The notes below the pieces were generated by a model that had not been told where the DNA came from, did not search any database, and saw only the letters and a list, made by a program, of their open reading frames with translations. A stretch of DNA of 64,000 bases, from contig QEVG01000001.1 of assembly GCA_003576905.1 (NCBI GenBank), forward strand, positions 124,001 through 188,000. The letters are read 5' to 3'. Source of the stretch: Planctomycetota bacterium (lineage in GTDB: Bacteria; Planctomycetota; Phycisphaerae; UBA1845; UTPLA1). The position numbers were made by a program, and so were the translations under genes. This document shows positions 1 to 8,541 of the stretch, piece by piece (position 1 is the first letter of the stretch; the number at the start of each line of letters is the position of its first letter).

Positions 1-282
1 CTTCGCTTTTTTCTCGGGGCTCGAAAGTTCCTCTTCGGCATCGCGGAGTGCGGCCGTCAGCTTCGCGTAGCGCGACTTTTCCTCCTCGGTGTCGTAGCGC
101 AGGGCCTCGAAGTGGGCCATGGCCGAGCGCACGTTGAAGTAGTTCTTCTGAATGCCGCGCCACGGCCGCTCGTAGTCGTGCCAGAACATCCAGCCCATTG
201 CCACGAATGCGACAATGGAGGAAGCCGCGAACACGATATTCAGCCGACGCGTGTCTCTCAGTGTTTCCGTTGGTACCGGCAT
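1..282 (-). CDS. N-terminal part of a membrane-anchored bc-complex subunit (probable c-type cytochrome), cut by the window edge
   Basis: The 94 visible codons start at ATG 282 (an in-frame GTG at 288 is an alternative) and run off the window. After a short basic N-terminus there is one membrane segment (about residues 15-33), then a WHDYERPWRG-like stretch and a charged, probably helical region. The gene begins about 30 bases after the stop of the subunit-IV-like gene on the same strand, so it is almost certainly the next operon member. In related planctomycete and deltaproteobacterial bc operons this position often holds a membrane-anchored multiheme cytochrome c. No CxxCH motif falls within the visible part, so the cytochrome assignment is inferred from context only. 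Confidence 0.6.
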   Translation of the reverse strand, partial: MPVPTETLRDTRRLNIVFAASSIVAFVAMGWMFWHDYERPWRGIQKNYFNVRSAMAHFEALRYDTEEEKSRYAKLTAALRDAEEELSSPEKKAK

Positions 283-314
283 ATCCACTCACATACCGCC
301 GCTCGCCGGCGGGA

Positions 315-1496
315 CTAAACGTTCAGGAACCACTCCGTGATGGCCACAAAATACTTCATGTTGAAAAGCCACCGCAGAACCATCTTGATCGGGACGATGA
401 ACATCCACGACAGCAGCAGCCAGAAGACCGCGTAGCGGATCAGTCCGATCTGCGTGTAGATCTTTCGGAACACTGTCTTGGCCAGAAACACCGGCAGCGC
501 GAAGAAGTACCCGCCGAGCAGGACAATGCCCGGCGCTTCACGCACCAGAAAGGCCGGGATGCCGAAGCTCGCCTCCGACGGAAGGCCGGGCTTCCACCAC
601 GCCACGTTGAGCTTTTCCGGGAGTACCACCCAGAATACGTCGGACACGTTAATGTTCAGCAATGCGGCCGGTCGATGTGGGTCCCACGTTTCATAGGGAC
701 CGAAGAGGTTCCAGTTCGGCCCCCGAAGGAACGTGCCGAGCACGATCAGCACGCACCACATGATTACGAAACCGAACATGAACACTGAAATGACCAGCGG
801 GCGCTCCTTAAGCGTGTAATAGCCATTGCCGCGCGGGTTCTTGTCAATATATGGAAGCGCGATAAGGCCGACGATGATCAGCCCCGGCAGAAGCACGCCC
901 GCAATCCACGGATCAAAATAGACAAGGAGTTCCTGGAGACCGAGGAAATACCATGGCGCCTTCGAAGGGTTCGGGATGTTGGTCGGGTTGGCCGGCGGCT
1001 CCAGCGGCGCCTTGAGCAGGATGGCCCAGACCACGAGGAACGCCGTGCACAGGACGAGGGCAATGAGCTCAGTATAGACGAGGTCCGGCCAGACGAGCAC
1101 TTTATCGTCGGCGCCGCTTTCAATCAGCGGCTCGCCGCGCTTCATCCGGTCGTCGTTGACCGCCGCCTGGCGGAAGCCAAGCCAGGTGCAGAAGCCGGTG
1201 AAATAGATCATCATCGTGATGGGAACGTTGTCCGGTTTCTTAATGATCTTGAAGAAGTCCTCGTCAAGCATGCTGGCGCCGTAAAAGACGGTAAACGCCA
1301 CGAAGACAAGCAGTGCCGCCTTTGGCCGGGTCCACTGCTTGTACGAGACGAGGGCGATGACCAGGAGAAGCGTGGTCAAGGGCACGAAATAGTACGGCGC
1401 GCACAGCGCGTCGACGAAGGACTTGATCCGGTCGATGGCGCTGCCCTGCTGAGCCGGGTCCACGCTTGCGAGGATATGGGCGAATGTCGTCATCAT
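315..1496 (-). CDS. Cytochrome b/b6f subunit-IV-like protein (C-terminal half of cytochrome b)
   Basis: This 393-residue polytopic membrane protein matches the C-terminal half of cytochrome b, which carries part of the quinol-oxidising site. The NPTNIPNPSKAPWYFLGLQE-type loop (about residues 170-190) is the counterpart of the PEWY-containing ef loop, here with APWYF, a variant seen in menaquinol-oxidising complexes. At least seven hydrophobic segments are visible, more than the three of plant subunit IV, with extra helices at both ends. It lies downstream of the b6-like gene (gap of about 110 bases) and just upstream of the gene at the window edge, so it forms the split cytochrome b together with 1609-2394. 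The family call is firm; the exact quinone specificity is not visible. Confidence 0.85.
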   Translation of the reverse strand: MMTTFAHILASVDPAQQGSAIDRIKSFVDALCAPYYFVPLTTLLLVIALVSYKQWTRPKAALLVFVAFTVFYGASMLDEDFFKIIKKPDNVPITMMIYFTGFCTWLGFRQAAVNDDRMKRGEPLIESGADDKVLVWPDLVYTELIALVLCTAFLVVWAILLKAPLEPPANPTNIPNPSKAPWYFLGLQELLVYFDPWIAGVLLPGLIIVGLIALPYIDKNPRGNGYYTLKERPLVISVFMFGFVIMWCVLIVLGTFLRGPNWNLFGPYETWDPHRPAALLNINVSDVFWVVLPEKLNVAWWKPGLPSEASFGIPAFLVREAPGIVLLGGYFFALPVFLAKTVFRKIYTQIGLIRYAVFWLLLSWMFIVPIKMVLRWLFNMKYFVAITEWFLNV

Positions 1497-1608
1497 TCGT
1501 TTTTCAGGCCTTCCCAGCCTTCTGACAATTCTTTTTTCCGGCGAATCGCTCCGCCGCGCCTGCGCAAACTTTCAAAAATCGGAGGATTCACAACCCGCAT
1601 CATTGTCC

Positions 1609-2394
1609 TTAGAGCGGACCCGAAATCCCGCCGTCTTTCCGCACGCGCCAGAAGTGAACGGCGATCAACACTGACACCACCACCGGAATAAACACGCAGT
1701 GCAGAACGTAAAACCGAAGAAGGGCCCCCGGTCCGACGACCGTTCCGCCCAGAAGCAGGAACCGCGCATCGGACCCGCCGTGAATCAGCGGCACGCCGCC
1801 GATCTGAAGAAGCGCCGCCCCCGGCCCCTCATGGCCGGCAAACGGCGTGGCCCGGGCCATGTTCGAACCGACCGTAATGGCCCAAATGGCGAGTTGATCC
1901 CACGGCAGCAGGTAGCCGGTAAACGACAGCAGCAGGGTGAGAGTGAGCAGGACGACCCCGACGCCCCAGTTAAACTCGCGCGGCGGCTTGTAGCTGCCCG
2001 TGAGGAACACGCGCAGCATGTGGAGCCAGATCGCGATCACCATCGCGTGGGCCCCCCAGCGATGAATCTCGCGCAGCAGACCCAGCGTCACGTGAGCGCG
2101 CAAACCGACAATGTCGGCGTAGGCATACTCCACTACCGGCCGGTAATAGAACATGAGCAGTACGCCCGTGATCGTCTCGGCGAGAAACAGGAAGAACGTC
2201 AGTCCGCCCATGCACCATGTGAAAGAAAGCCGAATGCCGCTCTTGCGCACGGCCACCGGGTGCAAGTGCAGGAAGACGTTGCTCAGAATGGCCATCGCAC
2301 GGGTGCGGCGATCTCGCGGCACTCCGTGCCGAAAGATCGAGCCCCAGACCTGGCTTTCTCTGAAGTAATTGCCGACCGAGTTAAGGAGTCCCAT
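1609..2394 (-). CDS. Cytochrome b6-like subunit (N-terminal half of cytochrome b) with a heme c-i type cysteine
   Basis: This 261-residue membrane protein carries the bis-histidine heme ligands of cytochrome b: H111 and H125 (spacing 14) in the IHRWGAH...WLHMLRVF helix, and H232 and H247 (spacing 15) in LHCVFIP...VHFWR. The spacing of 15 in the second pair is that of b6f rather than mitochondrial bc1. C61 in TWCMGG aligns with b6 Cys35, which attaches the extra heme c-i (c-n) near the cytoplasmic quinone site. GYLLPWDQ (160-167) and the terminal GISGPL are classic b6 motifs. The gene sits between the ferredoxin-Rieske gene and the subunit-IV gene in one operon. The presence of heme c-i is inferred from the aligned cysteine. 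Confidence 0.9.
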   Translation of the reverse strand: MGLLNSVGNYFRESQVWGSIFRHGVPRDRRTRAMAILSNVFLHLHPVAVRKSGIRLSFTWCMGGLTFFLFLAETITGVLLMFYYRPVVEYAYADIVGLRAHVTLGLLREIHRWGAHAMVIAIWLHMLRVFLTGSYKPPREFNWGVGVVLLTLTLLLSFTGYLLPWDQLAIWAITVGSNMARATPFAGHEGPGAALLQIGGVPLIHGGSDARFLLLGGTVVGPGALLRFYVLHCVFIPVVVSVLIAVHFWRVRKDGGISGPL

Positions 2395-2484
2395 CCATCC
2401 TACCTGTCAGTTCGCCCTTAGGAGCACCGGGCGGAATTTCCGTTGATCCAGTTTCATCCGCGCCACCGGGCGACGGTGCATCCG

Positions 2485-3561
2485 TTAAACGGGTATCGAC
2501 GCGTCCGGATCGTTCCAGACCGCGGTGTCGTTCGGCCCCATTGCCAGGAACTTTTTGGACCGGTCCACGATGACCTGATCGCCGTCAAGGTAAATCTTGA
2601 ATCGTTCCAGCGGGCGCGGCGCGGGTCCTTCAAAGTTGGTTCCGTTCGGCTTGAATCCGCTACCGTGGCAGGGGCACTTGAACTTGCGGTCGTTCGGAAG
2701 CCACGAGGGAATACAACCGAGGTGCGTACAGATGATCGACAACGCGGAGATGCGCTCTTCCTCGCGGATGATCCAGAAGCCGCTCGGTTTGACCGGCTTG
2801 AAATCCTCGTTGACGTCGCCCGGAGCCAAGGACGTGTACTTGCTCAGAGGCCCGCATCGCACCTTAGGGTCTTCCTGTTCGAGGACGTTCGGCGCCATGA
2901 ACCGATTGAACGCCAGGAGCGGGCCAACGCCGAAGCCCATCGCGAGGGCCGTCCATCCCGCTCCCAAAAGCAGATCGCGGCGCGTGGGCTCCTCGGAAGA
3001 TGGCTTGGCCTTCTCGAGGACACGCTGGAACTTTCCGTCGGGAGGGAGTTGATCAGGTGACAACTTGGCCAAATGCTTGACGGAATCCGGCATTCCGGCA
3101 ACGCCCCTATCGATGACCACATGGCCTCCGCGGACAGTCGTTGCCGCCAGCAGGGCCTGGATCGCCGGGTCCATGACCTTCGGCTTGGGTGGCTCGGCCG
3201 GCTTCGCCGGGGCGGCCTTCGTCGAGGTCGCTGCATGAGCCGCAGCCGCGGGCGCTTCCCCGGCGGTTGCAGGAGCCGGCGCCGCCGTCGCGCCGCCGGC
3301 GATCTTCGCGGCGACCTCGTCGCTGACATCGAACTTGGCGACTTCATACTTGATGACATCGACCGGGCACTCCTGGGCGGCTTCGATGATCGTCTTGGTC
3401 AGCGGCTTGGTGAACTCAACGTCAAGCGCCTCGGGGCGGATGATGCAGGTTTCGTTTTCATGCTGAACGTGGAAGACCTCCGGGCACGTAGTCTCACAAG
3501 CGTCGCAGACGATGCATCCGGGGGCAATCCAGACTTTCGTGACCATTTCAACCGTCGGCAT
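2485..3561 (-). CDS. Ferredoxin-Rieske fusion protein of the bc complex
   Basis: This 358-residue protein has two iron-sulfur modules. Residues 10-70 look like a single-cluster ferredoxin, with C16-x2-C19-x2-C22 plus C65-P as likely [4Fe-4S] ligands. An Ala/Pro-rich linker (91-128) and a region of unknown role follow. A twin-arginine motif (RRDLLLG, near 194) leads into one membrane segment (about 196-220). The C-terminal Rieske domain has CTHLGC (C278, H280, C283) and CPCHGS (C296, C298, H299), giving all four [2Fe-2S] ligands and the disulfide pair. If the single helix crosses the membrane in the usual way, the ferredoxin domain faces the cytoplasm and the Rieske domain faces the periplasm. 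The start overlaps the HEAT-gene stop by one base (TGATG), so the two are translationally coupled. Confidence 0.9.
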   Translation of the reverse strand: MPTVEMVTKVWIAPGCIVCDACETTCPEVFHVQHENETCIIRPEALDVEFTKPLTKTIIEAAQECPVDVIKYEVAKFDVSDEVAAKIAGGATAAPAPATAGEAPAAAAHAATSTKAAPAKPAEPPKPKVMDPAIQALLAATTVRGGHVVIDRGVAGMPDSVKHLAKLSPDQLPPDGKFQRVLEKAKPSSEEPTRRDLLLGAGWTALAMGFGVGPLLAFNRFMAPNVLEQEDPKVRCGPLSKYTSLAPGDVNEDFKPVKPSGFWIIREEERISALSIICTHLGCIPSWLPNDRKFKCPCHGSGFKPNGTNFEGPAPRPLERFKIYLDGDQVIVDRSKKFLAMGPNDTAVWNDPDASIPV

Positions 3562-4676
3562 CAGGAACTCTCCCCGGCGGCCATGAGCCGCGTCGACGAC
3601 ATCGACGAGCCTCCCGTCCTTGCGGCATCTCTCGACGCGCCGGACCCTCCACCCTGCTCCAGCGCCGCGCGCGCGGCCTCGCGCACGACGACGGATGGGT
3701 CCTTCCCGAGCGATGCAATCGCGTCGCGCAATTCGGTATCATGCACGCAGGCGGCGGCTTCAATGGCCGCCTTCAGATTACGCGACACTTCCGCTTCAGT
3801 GTATTTGCGGCGAACCGACGCTCCGTTCTCGAGATACTGCAAATCCATGCCCTCCCAGTAGCCGCGGTTGAGCATGTTCAGGAGCGTCAGCTTGCCGGTG
3901 GCGCTGCCAAGTCGAGCCAGCGCCATTGCGGCATTCCACTGTACTTCCGCTTCCGCTTCAAGTCGGTCGGACAAAGCCCGGGTCGCGACAGAATCACCGG
4001 CCTCCGCAAGGCACGCGACCGTCGCGCAGGCGACGATCTGAACCGCGGGGACCGGATCCTTCAGCAGGGGCAAAACGGCGGGCAACGACTTTCGTGCCTC
4101 GGGAACATCCTTGAGCTCCGCCAGCGCCTGAAGGGCCGTGCTGCGCGTCCACCAGTTTTCATCCTTTAGCTTCGCCGTCAGGGGCTCAACCGCAAGCGGC
4201 GTATGCAGACGTGCCAGCGCGATCATCGTGAAATACTTCTGGCTGGGGCCCGGCTCGTCGACATTGCGGCCCGGCGGGTACTTACCCAGAATCTCGATGA
4301 GCCGCTTCGCGGTGGGGTCAATTTCCTCGGGTGATATAAACTTATCTCTCTTCTCGAGTCGCCGTGCAAGTTCCTGAGCCGCCTGCCAGGATTCCTTTGC
4401 CTTTGGATCCAGCATGTGCCCCAATGTTCGTTCACCCGTATCAGCGTCGAGCTTTTTAAGAAGGTCAGCGATAGTCTCAGGTTTGTCTGCGGTCGTGGTT
4501 CCAAACAAGACGACCACAACGGCGACTGCCAGAAGGACGCAGACGATGAGCGCCGGAACGATAAAAAGCCGCGCCATGAGCGCGGGCGTCATGGGCTCGT
4601 GCGCAGCGGAATCGACTGAGCCTCTGGGCTCCGTGGAATCATCTGCCGCGTGGTCTGGGGTGTCGTTCAGGGACAT
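3561..4676 (-). CDS. HEAT-repeat membrane protein, first gene of the bc operon
   Basis: The start is placed at ATG 4676 (MSLNDTPD), preceded by AGCGGGAG. The longer open frame up to 4748 would translate the Rex palindrome, so it is unlikely to be used. The 371-residue protein has a short acidic N-terminus, one membrane segment (about residues 34-56) and then helical pairs of HEAT/PBS-lyase type, for example around LARLHTPLAVEPLTAKL and LAELKDVPEARKSLP. These repeats usually mediate protein contacts. It is the first gene of the respiratory operon and overlaps the ferredoxin-Rieske gene by one base, so an assembly or scaffolding role in the complex is a reasonable inference. No catalytic motif is seen. 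Confidence 0.75.
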   Translation of the reverse strand: MSLNDTPDHAADDSTEPRGSVDSAAHEPMTPALMARLFIVPALIVCVLLAVAVVVVLFGTTTADKPETIADLLKKLDADTGERTLGHMLDPKAKESWQAAQELARRLEKRDKFISPEEIDPTAKRLIEILGKYPPGRNVDEPGPSQKYFTMIALARLHTPLAVEPLTAKLKDENWWTRSTALQALAELKDVPEARKSLPAVLPLLKDPVPAVQIVACATVACLAEAGDSVATRALSDRLEAEAEVQWNAAMALARLGSATGKLTLLNMLNRGYWEGMDLQYLENGASVRRKYTEAEVSRNLKAAIEAAACVHDTELRDAIASLGKDPSVVVREAARAALEQGGGSGASRDAARTGGSSMSSTRLMAAGESS

Positions 4677-4707
4677 CTCCCGCTGGCCTCGTGGGTGAAC
4701 ACCGGCC

Positions 4708-4737
4708 GATACTTTGTGAAATTCTTCACAAAGTATC
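4708..4737. promoter_or_regulatory. Perfect Rex-type operator
   Basis: A perfect 13-bp inverted repeat with a 4-base spacer. Its 18-bp core at 4714-4731 reads TTGTGAAATTCTTCACAA, which fits the established Rex consensus TTGTGAA-N4-TTCACAA exactly. Rex is a repressor that senses the NADH/NAD+ ratio and often controls respiratory genes. The site ends 31 bases upstream of the HEAT-gene start and lies in the leader of the bc operon. No rex gene is in the window. Confidence 0.85.
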
Positions 4738-4739
4738 CC

Positions 4740-4767
4740 AAAAAACACGGCGGAAAAGCCCCGCCGT
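4740..4767 (-). terminator. Intrinsic-terminator-like hairpin in the bc-operon leader
   Basis: Read on the minus strand, a 7-bp GC-rich stem (ACGGCGG at 4747-4753 pairing with 4761-4767) closes a 7-base loop and is followed at once by six T residues. It lies between the promoter-like sequence at 4832-4860 and the Rex operator at 4708-4737. It could end an upstream transcript or act as a leader attenuator. Confidence 0.5.
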
Positions 4768-4831
4768 CATGAGTCGGCATACGGTCACCGACCAAACTGA
4801 GCATTCCGGCTCTGGTCCGAATCTGGAGGGG

Positions 4832-4860
4832 ATTATTTGTGAGTTTGCATATACTGTCAA
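4832..4860 (-). promoter_or_regulatory. Sigma70-like promoter for the bc operon leader
   Basis: On the minus strand, TTGACA (4860-4855) is followed after exactly 17 bases by AATAAT (4837-4832). Transcription would begin near 4825, about 150 bases before the HEAT-gene ATG, and would pass through the terminator-like hairpin and the Rex palindrome. Confidence 0.6.
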
Positions 4861-5001
4861 GCAAAAATCGTGGTCGGTCCGAACCGAAAAGTTACCCGAA
4901 CGTCGTACCGATTACGCAATTGTGAAAAGCCGCTAACATACGGGATTTGAACGATTCACAGGCTGCGCACGGCGCGGCCACCGAGGGGATTGGAAAGGCG
5001 C

Positions 5002-6141
5002 ATGCATACCACAAAGACTCCCGCGACCGGAACCCAAATCGAACTTTCCGGTCCGGATATCACGGAAGCGGAAATCCATGCCGTAGCCGCGGTCCTTCGC
5101 AGCGGGAGACTGTCGCTTGGTCCGGCCGTTCCCCGCTTTGAGCAGTCGGTCGCACGTTTTGTCGGCGTGAAGCATGCCGTGGCGGTCTCCAGCGGTACGT
5201 GCGGACTTCACCTGCTCATGCGCGCGATCGGCATTTCGCCGAACGATGAGGTGATTGGAACACCGTTTTCATTTGTTGCCTCGTCGAATTGCGTGCTTTA
5301 CGAAGGCGGCAAGCCGGTCTTTGTGGACATCGACCCTGATACTTGGAACATCGACCCGACGCGTGTTGAGGCCGCGGTCAATGCGCGAACTCGAGCCATA
5401 ATCCCCGTGAACGTGTTCGGCCAGCCCGCCGACATGGACGCCATTGCCGCGATTGCGCGCCGGCACAGGCTGCGCGTCATCGAAGATTCCTGCGAGTCGC
5501 TCGGCGCACGGTACAAGGGGCGCATGTCCGGCAGCCTCGGCGACGCAGGCGTGTTTGGCTTCTATCCAAACAAGCAGATCACGACCGGCGAGGGCGGCAT
5601 GATCACGACCAACGACGACGAAATCGCCCGGCTCTGCATCTCGATGCGCAACCAGGGGCGCGACACGGGCATGGGCTGGCTCTCGCACGAAAGACTTGGC
5701 TTCAATTACCGGCTCAGTGACGTGGCCTGCGCGATCGGCGCAGTGCAGATGGAGCGAATTGAGGAGATTCTTTCAAAGCGCCGGCGCGTGGCGGGATGGT
5801 ACATGGATCGGCTCACGGGCGATGCGCGAATCGGCTTCCAGAAGATCGTCCCCGAATGCGAAATGAGCTGGTTCGTCTTCGTCATCAGGCTGGCCGACGA
5901 GTACAGCGACGAGGACCGGGCACGCACGATCGAACAGCTTCGCGCTCGCGGAATCGGGTGCAGCAATTACTTTGCCCCGATCCATCTCCAGAACTTCTAC
6001 CGGCGCGATTTCGGATACAAGCCCGGCGACTTCCCGAACTGCGAGCGCGTGGCCGCGCGAACGATCGCCCTGCCGTTTCACAATCATCTCAGCGAGTCGG
6101 ATGTTGACCGCGTATGTGAGACGCTTCGGTCGCTCCTCTGA
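5002..6141 (+). CDS. DegT/DnrJ/EryC1/StrS-family PLP aminotransferase
   Basis: The start is taken as ATG 5002 (MHTTK), with GGAAAGG a few bases upstream; an in-frame TTG at 4990 is weaker. The 379-residue protein is a fold-type I PLP enzyme of the sugar aminotransferase family. SSGTCGLHL binds cofactor phosphate, EDSCESLGARYKG carries the PLP-contacting Asp region, and FGFYPNKQITTGEGG contains the Schiff-base lysine. Such enzymes transaminate nucleotide-linked keto-sugars for surface polysaccharides or natural products. The gene stands alone and diverges from the bc operon, so its substrate cannot be read from context. Confidence 0.88.
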   Translation: MHTTKTPATGTQIELSGPDITEAEIHAVAAVLRSGRLSLGPAVPRFEQSVARFVGVKHAVAVSSGTCGLHLLMRAIGISPNDEVIGTPFSFVASSNCVLYEGGKPVFVDIDPDTWNIDPTRVEAAVNARTRAIIPVNVFGQPADMDAIAAIARRHRLRVIEDSCESLGARYKGRMSGSLGDAGVFGFYPNKQITTGEGGMITTNDDEIARLCISMRNQGRDTGMGWLSHERLGFNYRLSDVACAIGAVQMERIEEILSKRRRVAGWYMDRLTGDARIGFQKIVPECEMSWFVFVIRLADEYSDEDRARTIEQLRARGIGCSNYFAPIHLQNFYRRDFGYKPGDFPNCERVAARTIALPFHNHLSESDVDRVCETLRSLL

Positions 6142-6161
6142 CGGCGCGTACCGCGCCCGGC

Positions 6162-8309
6162 CTACATCGGCGGGCATTGAGTCTTTGGAGTGGCCAGCAG
6201 TCGGTTTACGAAAAGCACGACGTCCTGGCCGGTGAAGATTCCATCTTCGTTAACATCGGCACAAATGCATGCCTGAGGGATCGGGCTGCCAAAGTAGCTC
6301 ACGTAACAGCTCACGAAGCCCTGGATGTCGAGGGCGTTCAACTGGTTGTCGGCGTTCATATCGCCCGGACAGAGGCACGGCGCAAGGCACTCGCAGCAAT
6401 AGTCGATCGTGCCGTCCATGTTCACTGTGCGATGCGTGAAACACTGATACCCGGGTGGACAGACGCCGGCACACACTGGAGTGCTTCCGGTCGACATGCG
6501 AACCGTCCCCGTCGTGGACCCCGACATTCCGGCCAATGGCCCGCCCGGTGCGCCGACAAAGTCGATCCGGTATGTAATATCAAAAAAGCTGTCTACGGCC
6601 CAATTCCCGCCGGGCACCTGAGTCAGAGTCGTGTGGCCCGGGCTTGGCAGTCCAAAGTCTGTTCCCGCAACAATGCGCAGCAAGTCGAAATCCGGGTCGC
6701 CGATGACTTGGCCAAACATTCGAAACATGTCCGTATCAAAACTCTGGACGGGAGCGCCGACCATGCGCGGCGCGGTGTGTATCTCAAGGCCCACGGGAAT
6801 CGATACAAAGCGATTGTATCCCGCCAGGGCACCTGTGCCCTGCATCGTCATTTGGAAAGAGCTGTCGGAGCAGGATTTTTCCCCACCCAGACTGCCGCCC
6901 GGCAGAAGACAGTTCGGCGCCGGAGGGAATGAACACACGTTGATCATTGGCACACAGGCAAACGCGGTTTGATTGACCGCGGAGTCAATCGTCGTGCCCG
7001 GCGGCAGGCCGTCGATGATCTGCCAAGGGTCATTGGGCGGATTTCGATACGAGCATCCTGTCGGCGGTAGATGCACTGTCCCGTTGCCGCCATCGGGAAC
7101 CAGGCACGGATTGGATCCGACGAGCGCTTCTTGGGCATGACAGCTTTCCGGATCGCGGCAGTCGCAACTGACGACGGTCGTCGATCCCGTTCCAGGATCA
7201 TGGCGAACGCACGTTGCGACGCACTCCATGCCGGGAGTCGGGCACGTCACCGAGGTGCACATGAGATTGCCGGGCGCCGGCTCGCACACCGGAAGCACGC
7301 ATTCGCAGCACATATCGATCGAGCCATCGGGATTCACGGTTCGATTCGAGACGCACTCAAATCCTGCCGGGCAGCGTCCATCGCAGGTCCAGCCGTTGCC
7401 CGTGGTCATTCTCACAGTGCCGGTCGTCGAACCGGACATTCCTCCGAAGGGGCCTCCGGGACTTCCGACAAAGTCGATGCGATAGGTGATGTCAAAAAAG
7501 CTGTCCACCGCCCAGTGGCCACCGGGAAGCTGGGTGAGCGCGGCCTTGCCGGGACTAGGAAGTCCGAAATCGGTGCCCGCTGTCACTCGCAGCAAATCAA
7601 AATCGGGGTCGCCGGTTATCTGCCCGAACATGCGGAACATGTCGGTGTCGAAATCCTGAACGGGGCTGAAGAGCGACCGCGGCGCGGCATGAATCTCGAG
7701 CGAGACGGGTAATTGGATCACTCGGTTATATCCCGCCAAAGCGCCGCTACCGGTCATGGCCATTTGAAAATTCGAGTTTGCACATGTTTTCTCGCCGTTC
7801 AACGTCCCGCCGGGCGTAATACACCCTCCCATCGTCGGAAATGAGCACACGGGGACAGCCGGCGAGCAGGTGAAATTGAATTGTGTCACTTGCGAGTCAA
7901 CCGTCGAGCCCGGGGGCAAACCGTCGATGATTTGCCAGGGGTCGGCCGGCGGGTTTCTGTAGGAACATCCCGTCGGCGGAAGATGGACTGTTCCACCCTG
8001 GTCGGCTACGACGCATGGGTTTCCGAGCACGACGGGCGGCAACGCATGGCACTCGGTCCGCACGCAATTACAGGAAAGCGCTTCCCATTGACCGCTGTGC
8101 GGATAATTGCGAACGCACCAGGGCAGACATGTGTCGGTAGGCTCGGAACAGGCATTCATCGAACAGCCCGTGACCGTATCCGCAGGTTCGCATGCGACGA
8201 TCACCCCTGCGCGTGCCTGCGCGGCGAGCCCACCGCATATCGCGAGGATGACGAGGACAAGTGATATAGCCTCGGCGCGCGCAAACGACTGTCGCATATC
8301 TCTCGACAT
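6162..8309 (-). CDS. Secreted cysteine-rich protein with two long tandem repeats and a C-terminal dockerin-like EF-hand pair
   Basis: This 715-residue protein starts at ATG 8309, with GGAG about 7 bases upstream. An N-terminal signal peptide ends near ARAG (about residue 35). The body is an internal duplication of about 300 residues: each unit has a Cys-rich head, a 'PPTGCSYRNPP.DPWQIIDGLPPGT' segment, a 'FDTDMFRMFGQ' segment and a 'WAVDSFFDITYRIDFVG' segment, each copied nearly unchanged. The C-terminus has two EF-hand-like loops (GDMNADNQLNALDIQ and ADVNEDGIFTGQDVV) of the dockerin type common in Phycisphaerae exoproteins. The function is unknown; the protein is probably extracellular and calcium-stabilised. 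It is monocistronic and converges on the DegT gene. Confidence 0.8.
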   Translation of the reverse strand: MSRDMRQSFARAEAISLVLVILAICGGLAAQARAGVIVACEPADTVTGCSMNACSEPTDTCLPWCVRNYPHSGQWEALSCNCVRTECHALPPVVLGNPCVVADQGGTVHLPPTGCSYRNPPADPWQIIDGLPPGSTVDSQVTQFNFTCSPAVPVCSFPTMGGCITPGGTLNGEKTCANSNFQMAMTGSGALAGYNRVIQLPVSLEIHAAPRSLFSPVQDFDTDMFRMFGQITGDPDFDLLRVTAGTDFGLPSPGKAALTQLPGGHWAVDSFFDITYRIDFVGSPGGPFGGMSGSTTGTVRMTTGNGWTCDGRCPAGFECVSNRTVNPDGSIDMCCECVLPVCEPAPGNLMCTSVTCPTPGMECVATCVRHDPGTGSTTVVSCDCRDPESCHAQEALVGSNPCLVPDGGNGTVHLPPTGCSYRNPPNDPWQIIDGLPPGTTIDSAVNQTAFACVPMINVCSFPPAPNCLLPGGSLGGEKSCSDSSFQMTMQGTGALAGYNRFVSIPVGLEIHTAPRMVGAPVQSFDTDMFRMFGQVIGDPDFDLLRIVAGTDFGLPSPGHTTLTQVPGGNWAVDSFFDITYRIDFVGAPGGPLAGMSGSTTGTVRMSTGSTPVCAGVCPPGYQCFTHRTVNMDGTIDYCCECLAPCLCPGDMNADNQLNALDIQGFVSCYVSYFGSPIPQACICADVNEDGIFTGQDVVLFVNRLLATPKTQCPPM

Positions 8310-8541
8310 GATTCGGCTCCCGTTATCGATTGACTCCGGCGAACTTGCGCGGCTCGCCGCAATTCGAAGCCGCGCGCCATCTATCTGGCCGGGCTGGAGG
8401 GCCGCGTTGCGCGATCGGGGGGAGAAAACAAAGACATGTGCCGCGACCCGCTCGGAGAACTGCGACTGCCCCTAACTCCGTACCCTTCAGAGTATCGGAC
8501 AATGGGAGTCCAAGTCAAGGAGACGCGACGCAAATCACGCG

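Noticed and set aside
4667-4864. Longer start for the HEAT gene (to 4748) and a small frame over the leader
   Set aside because: Both would translate the Rex palindrome and the terminator-like hairpin, so regulatory use of this DNA is far more likely.
4918-4930. Second Rex half-site (TTGTGAA) nearer the DegT gene
   Set aside because: Only one half matches and no TTCACAA follows at the right distance.
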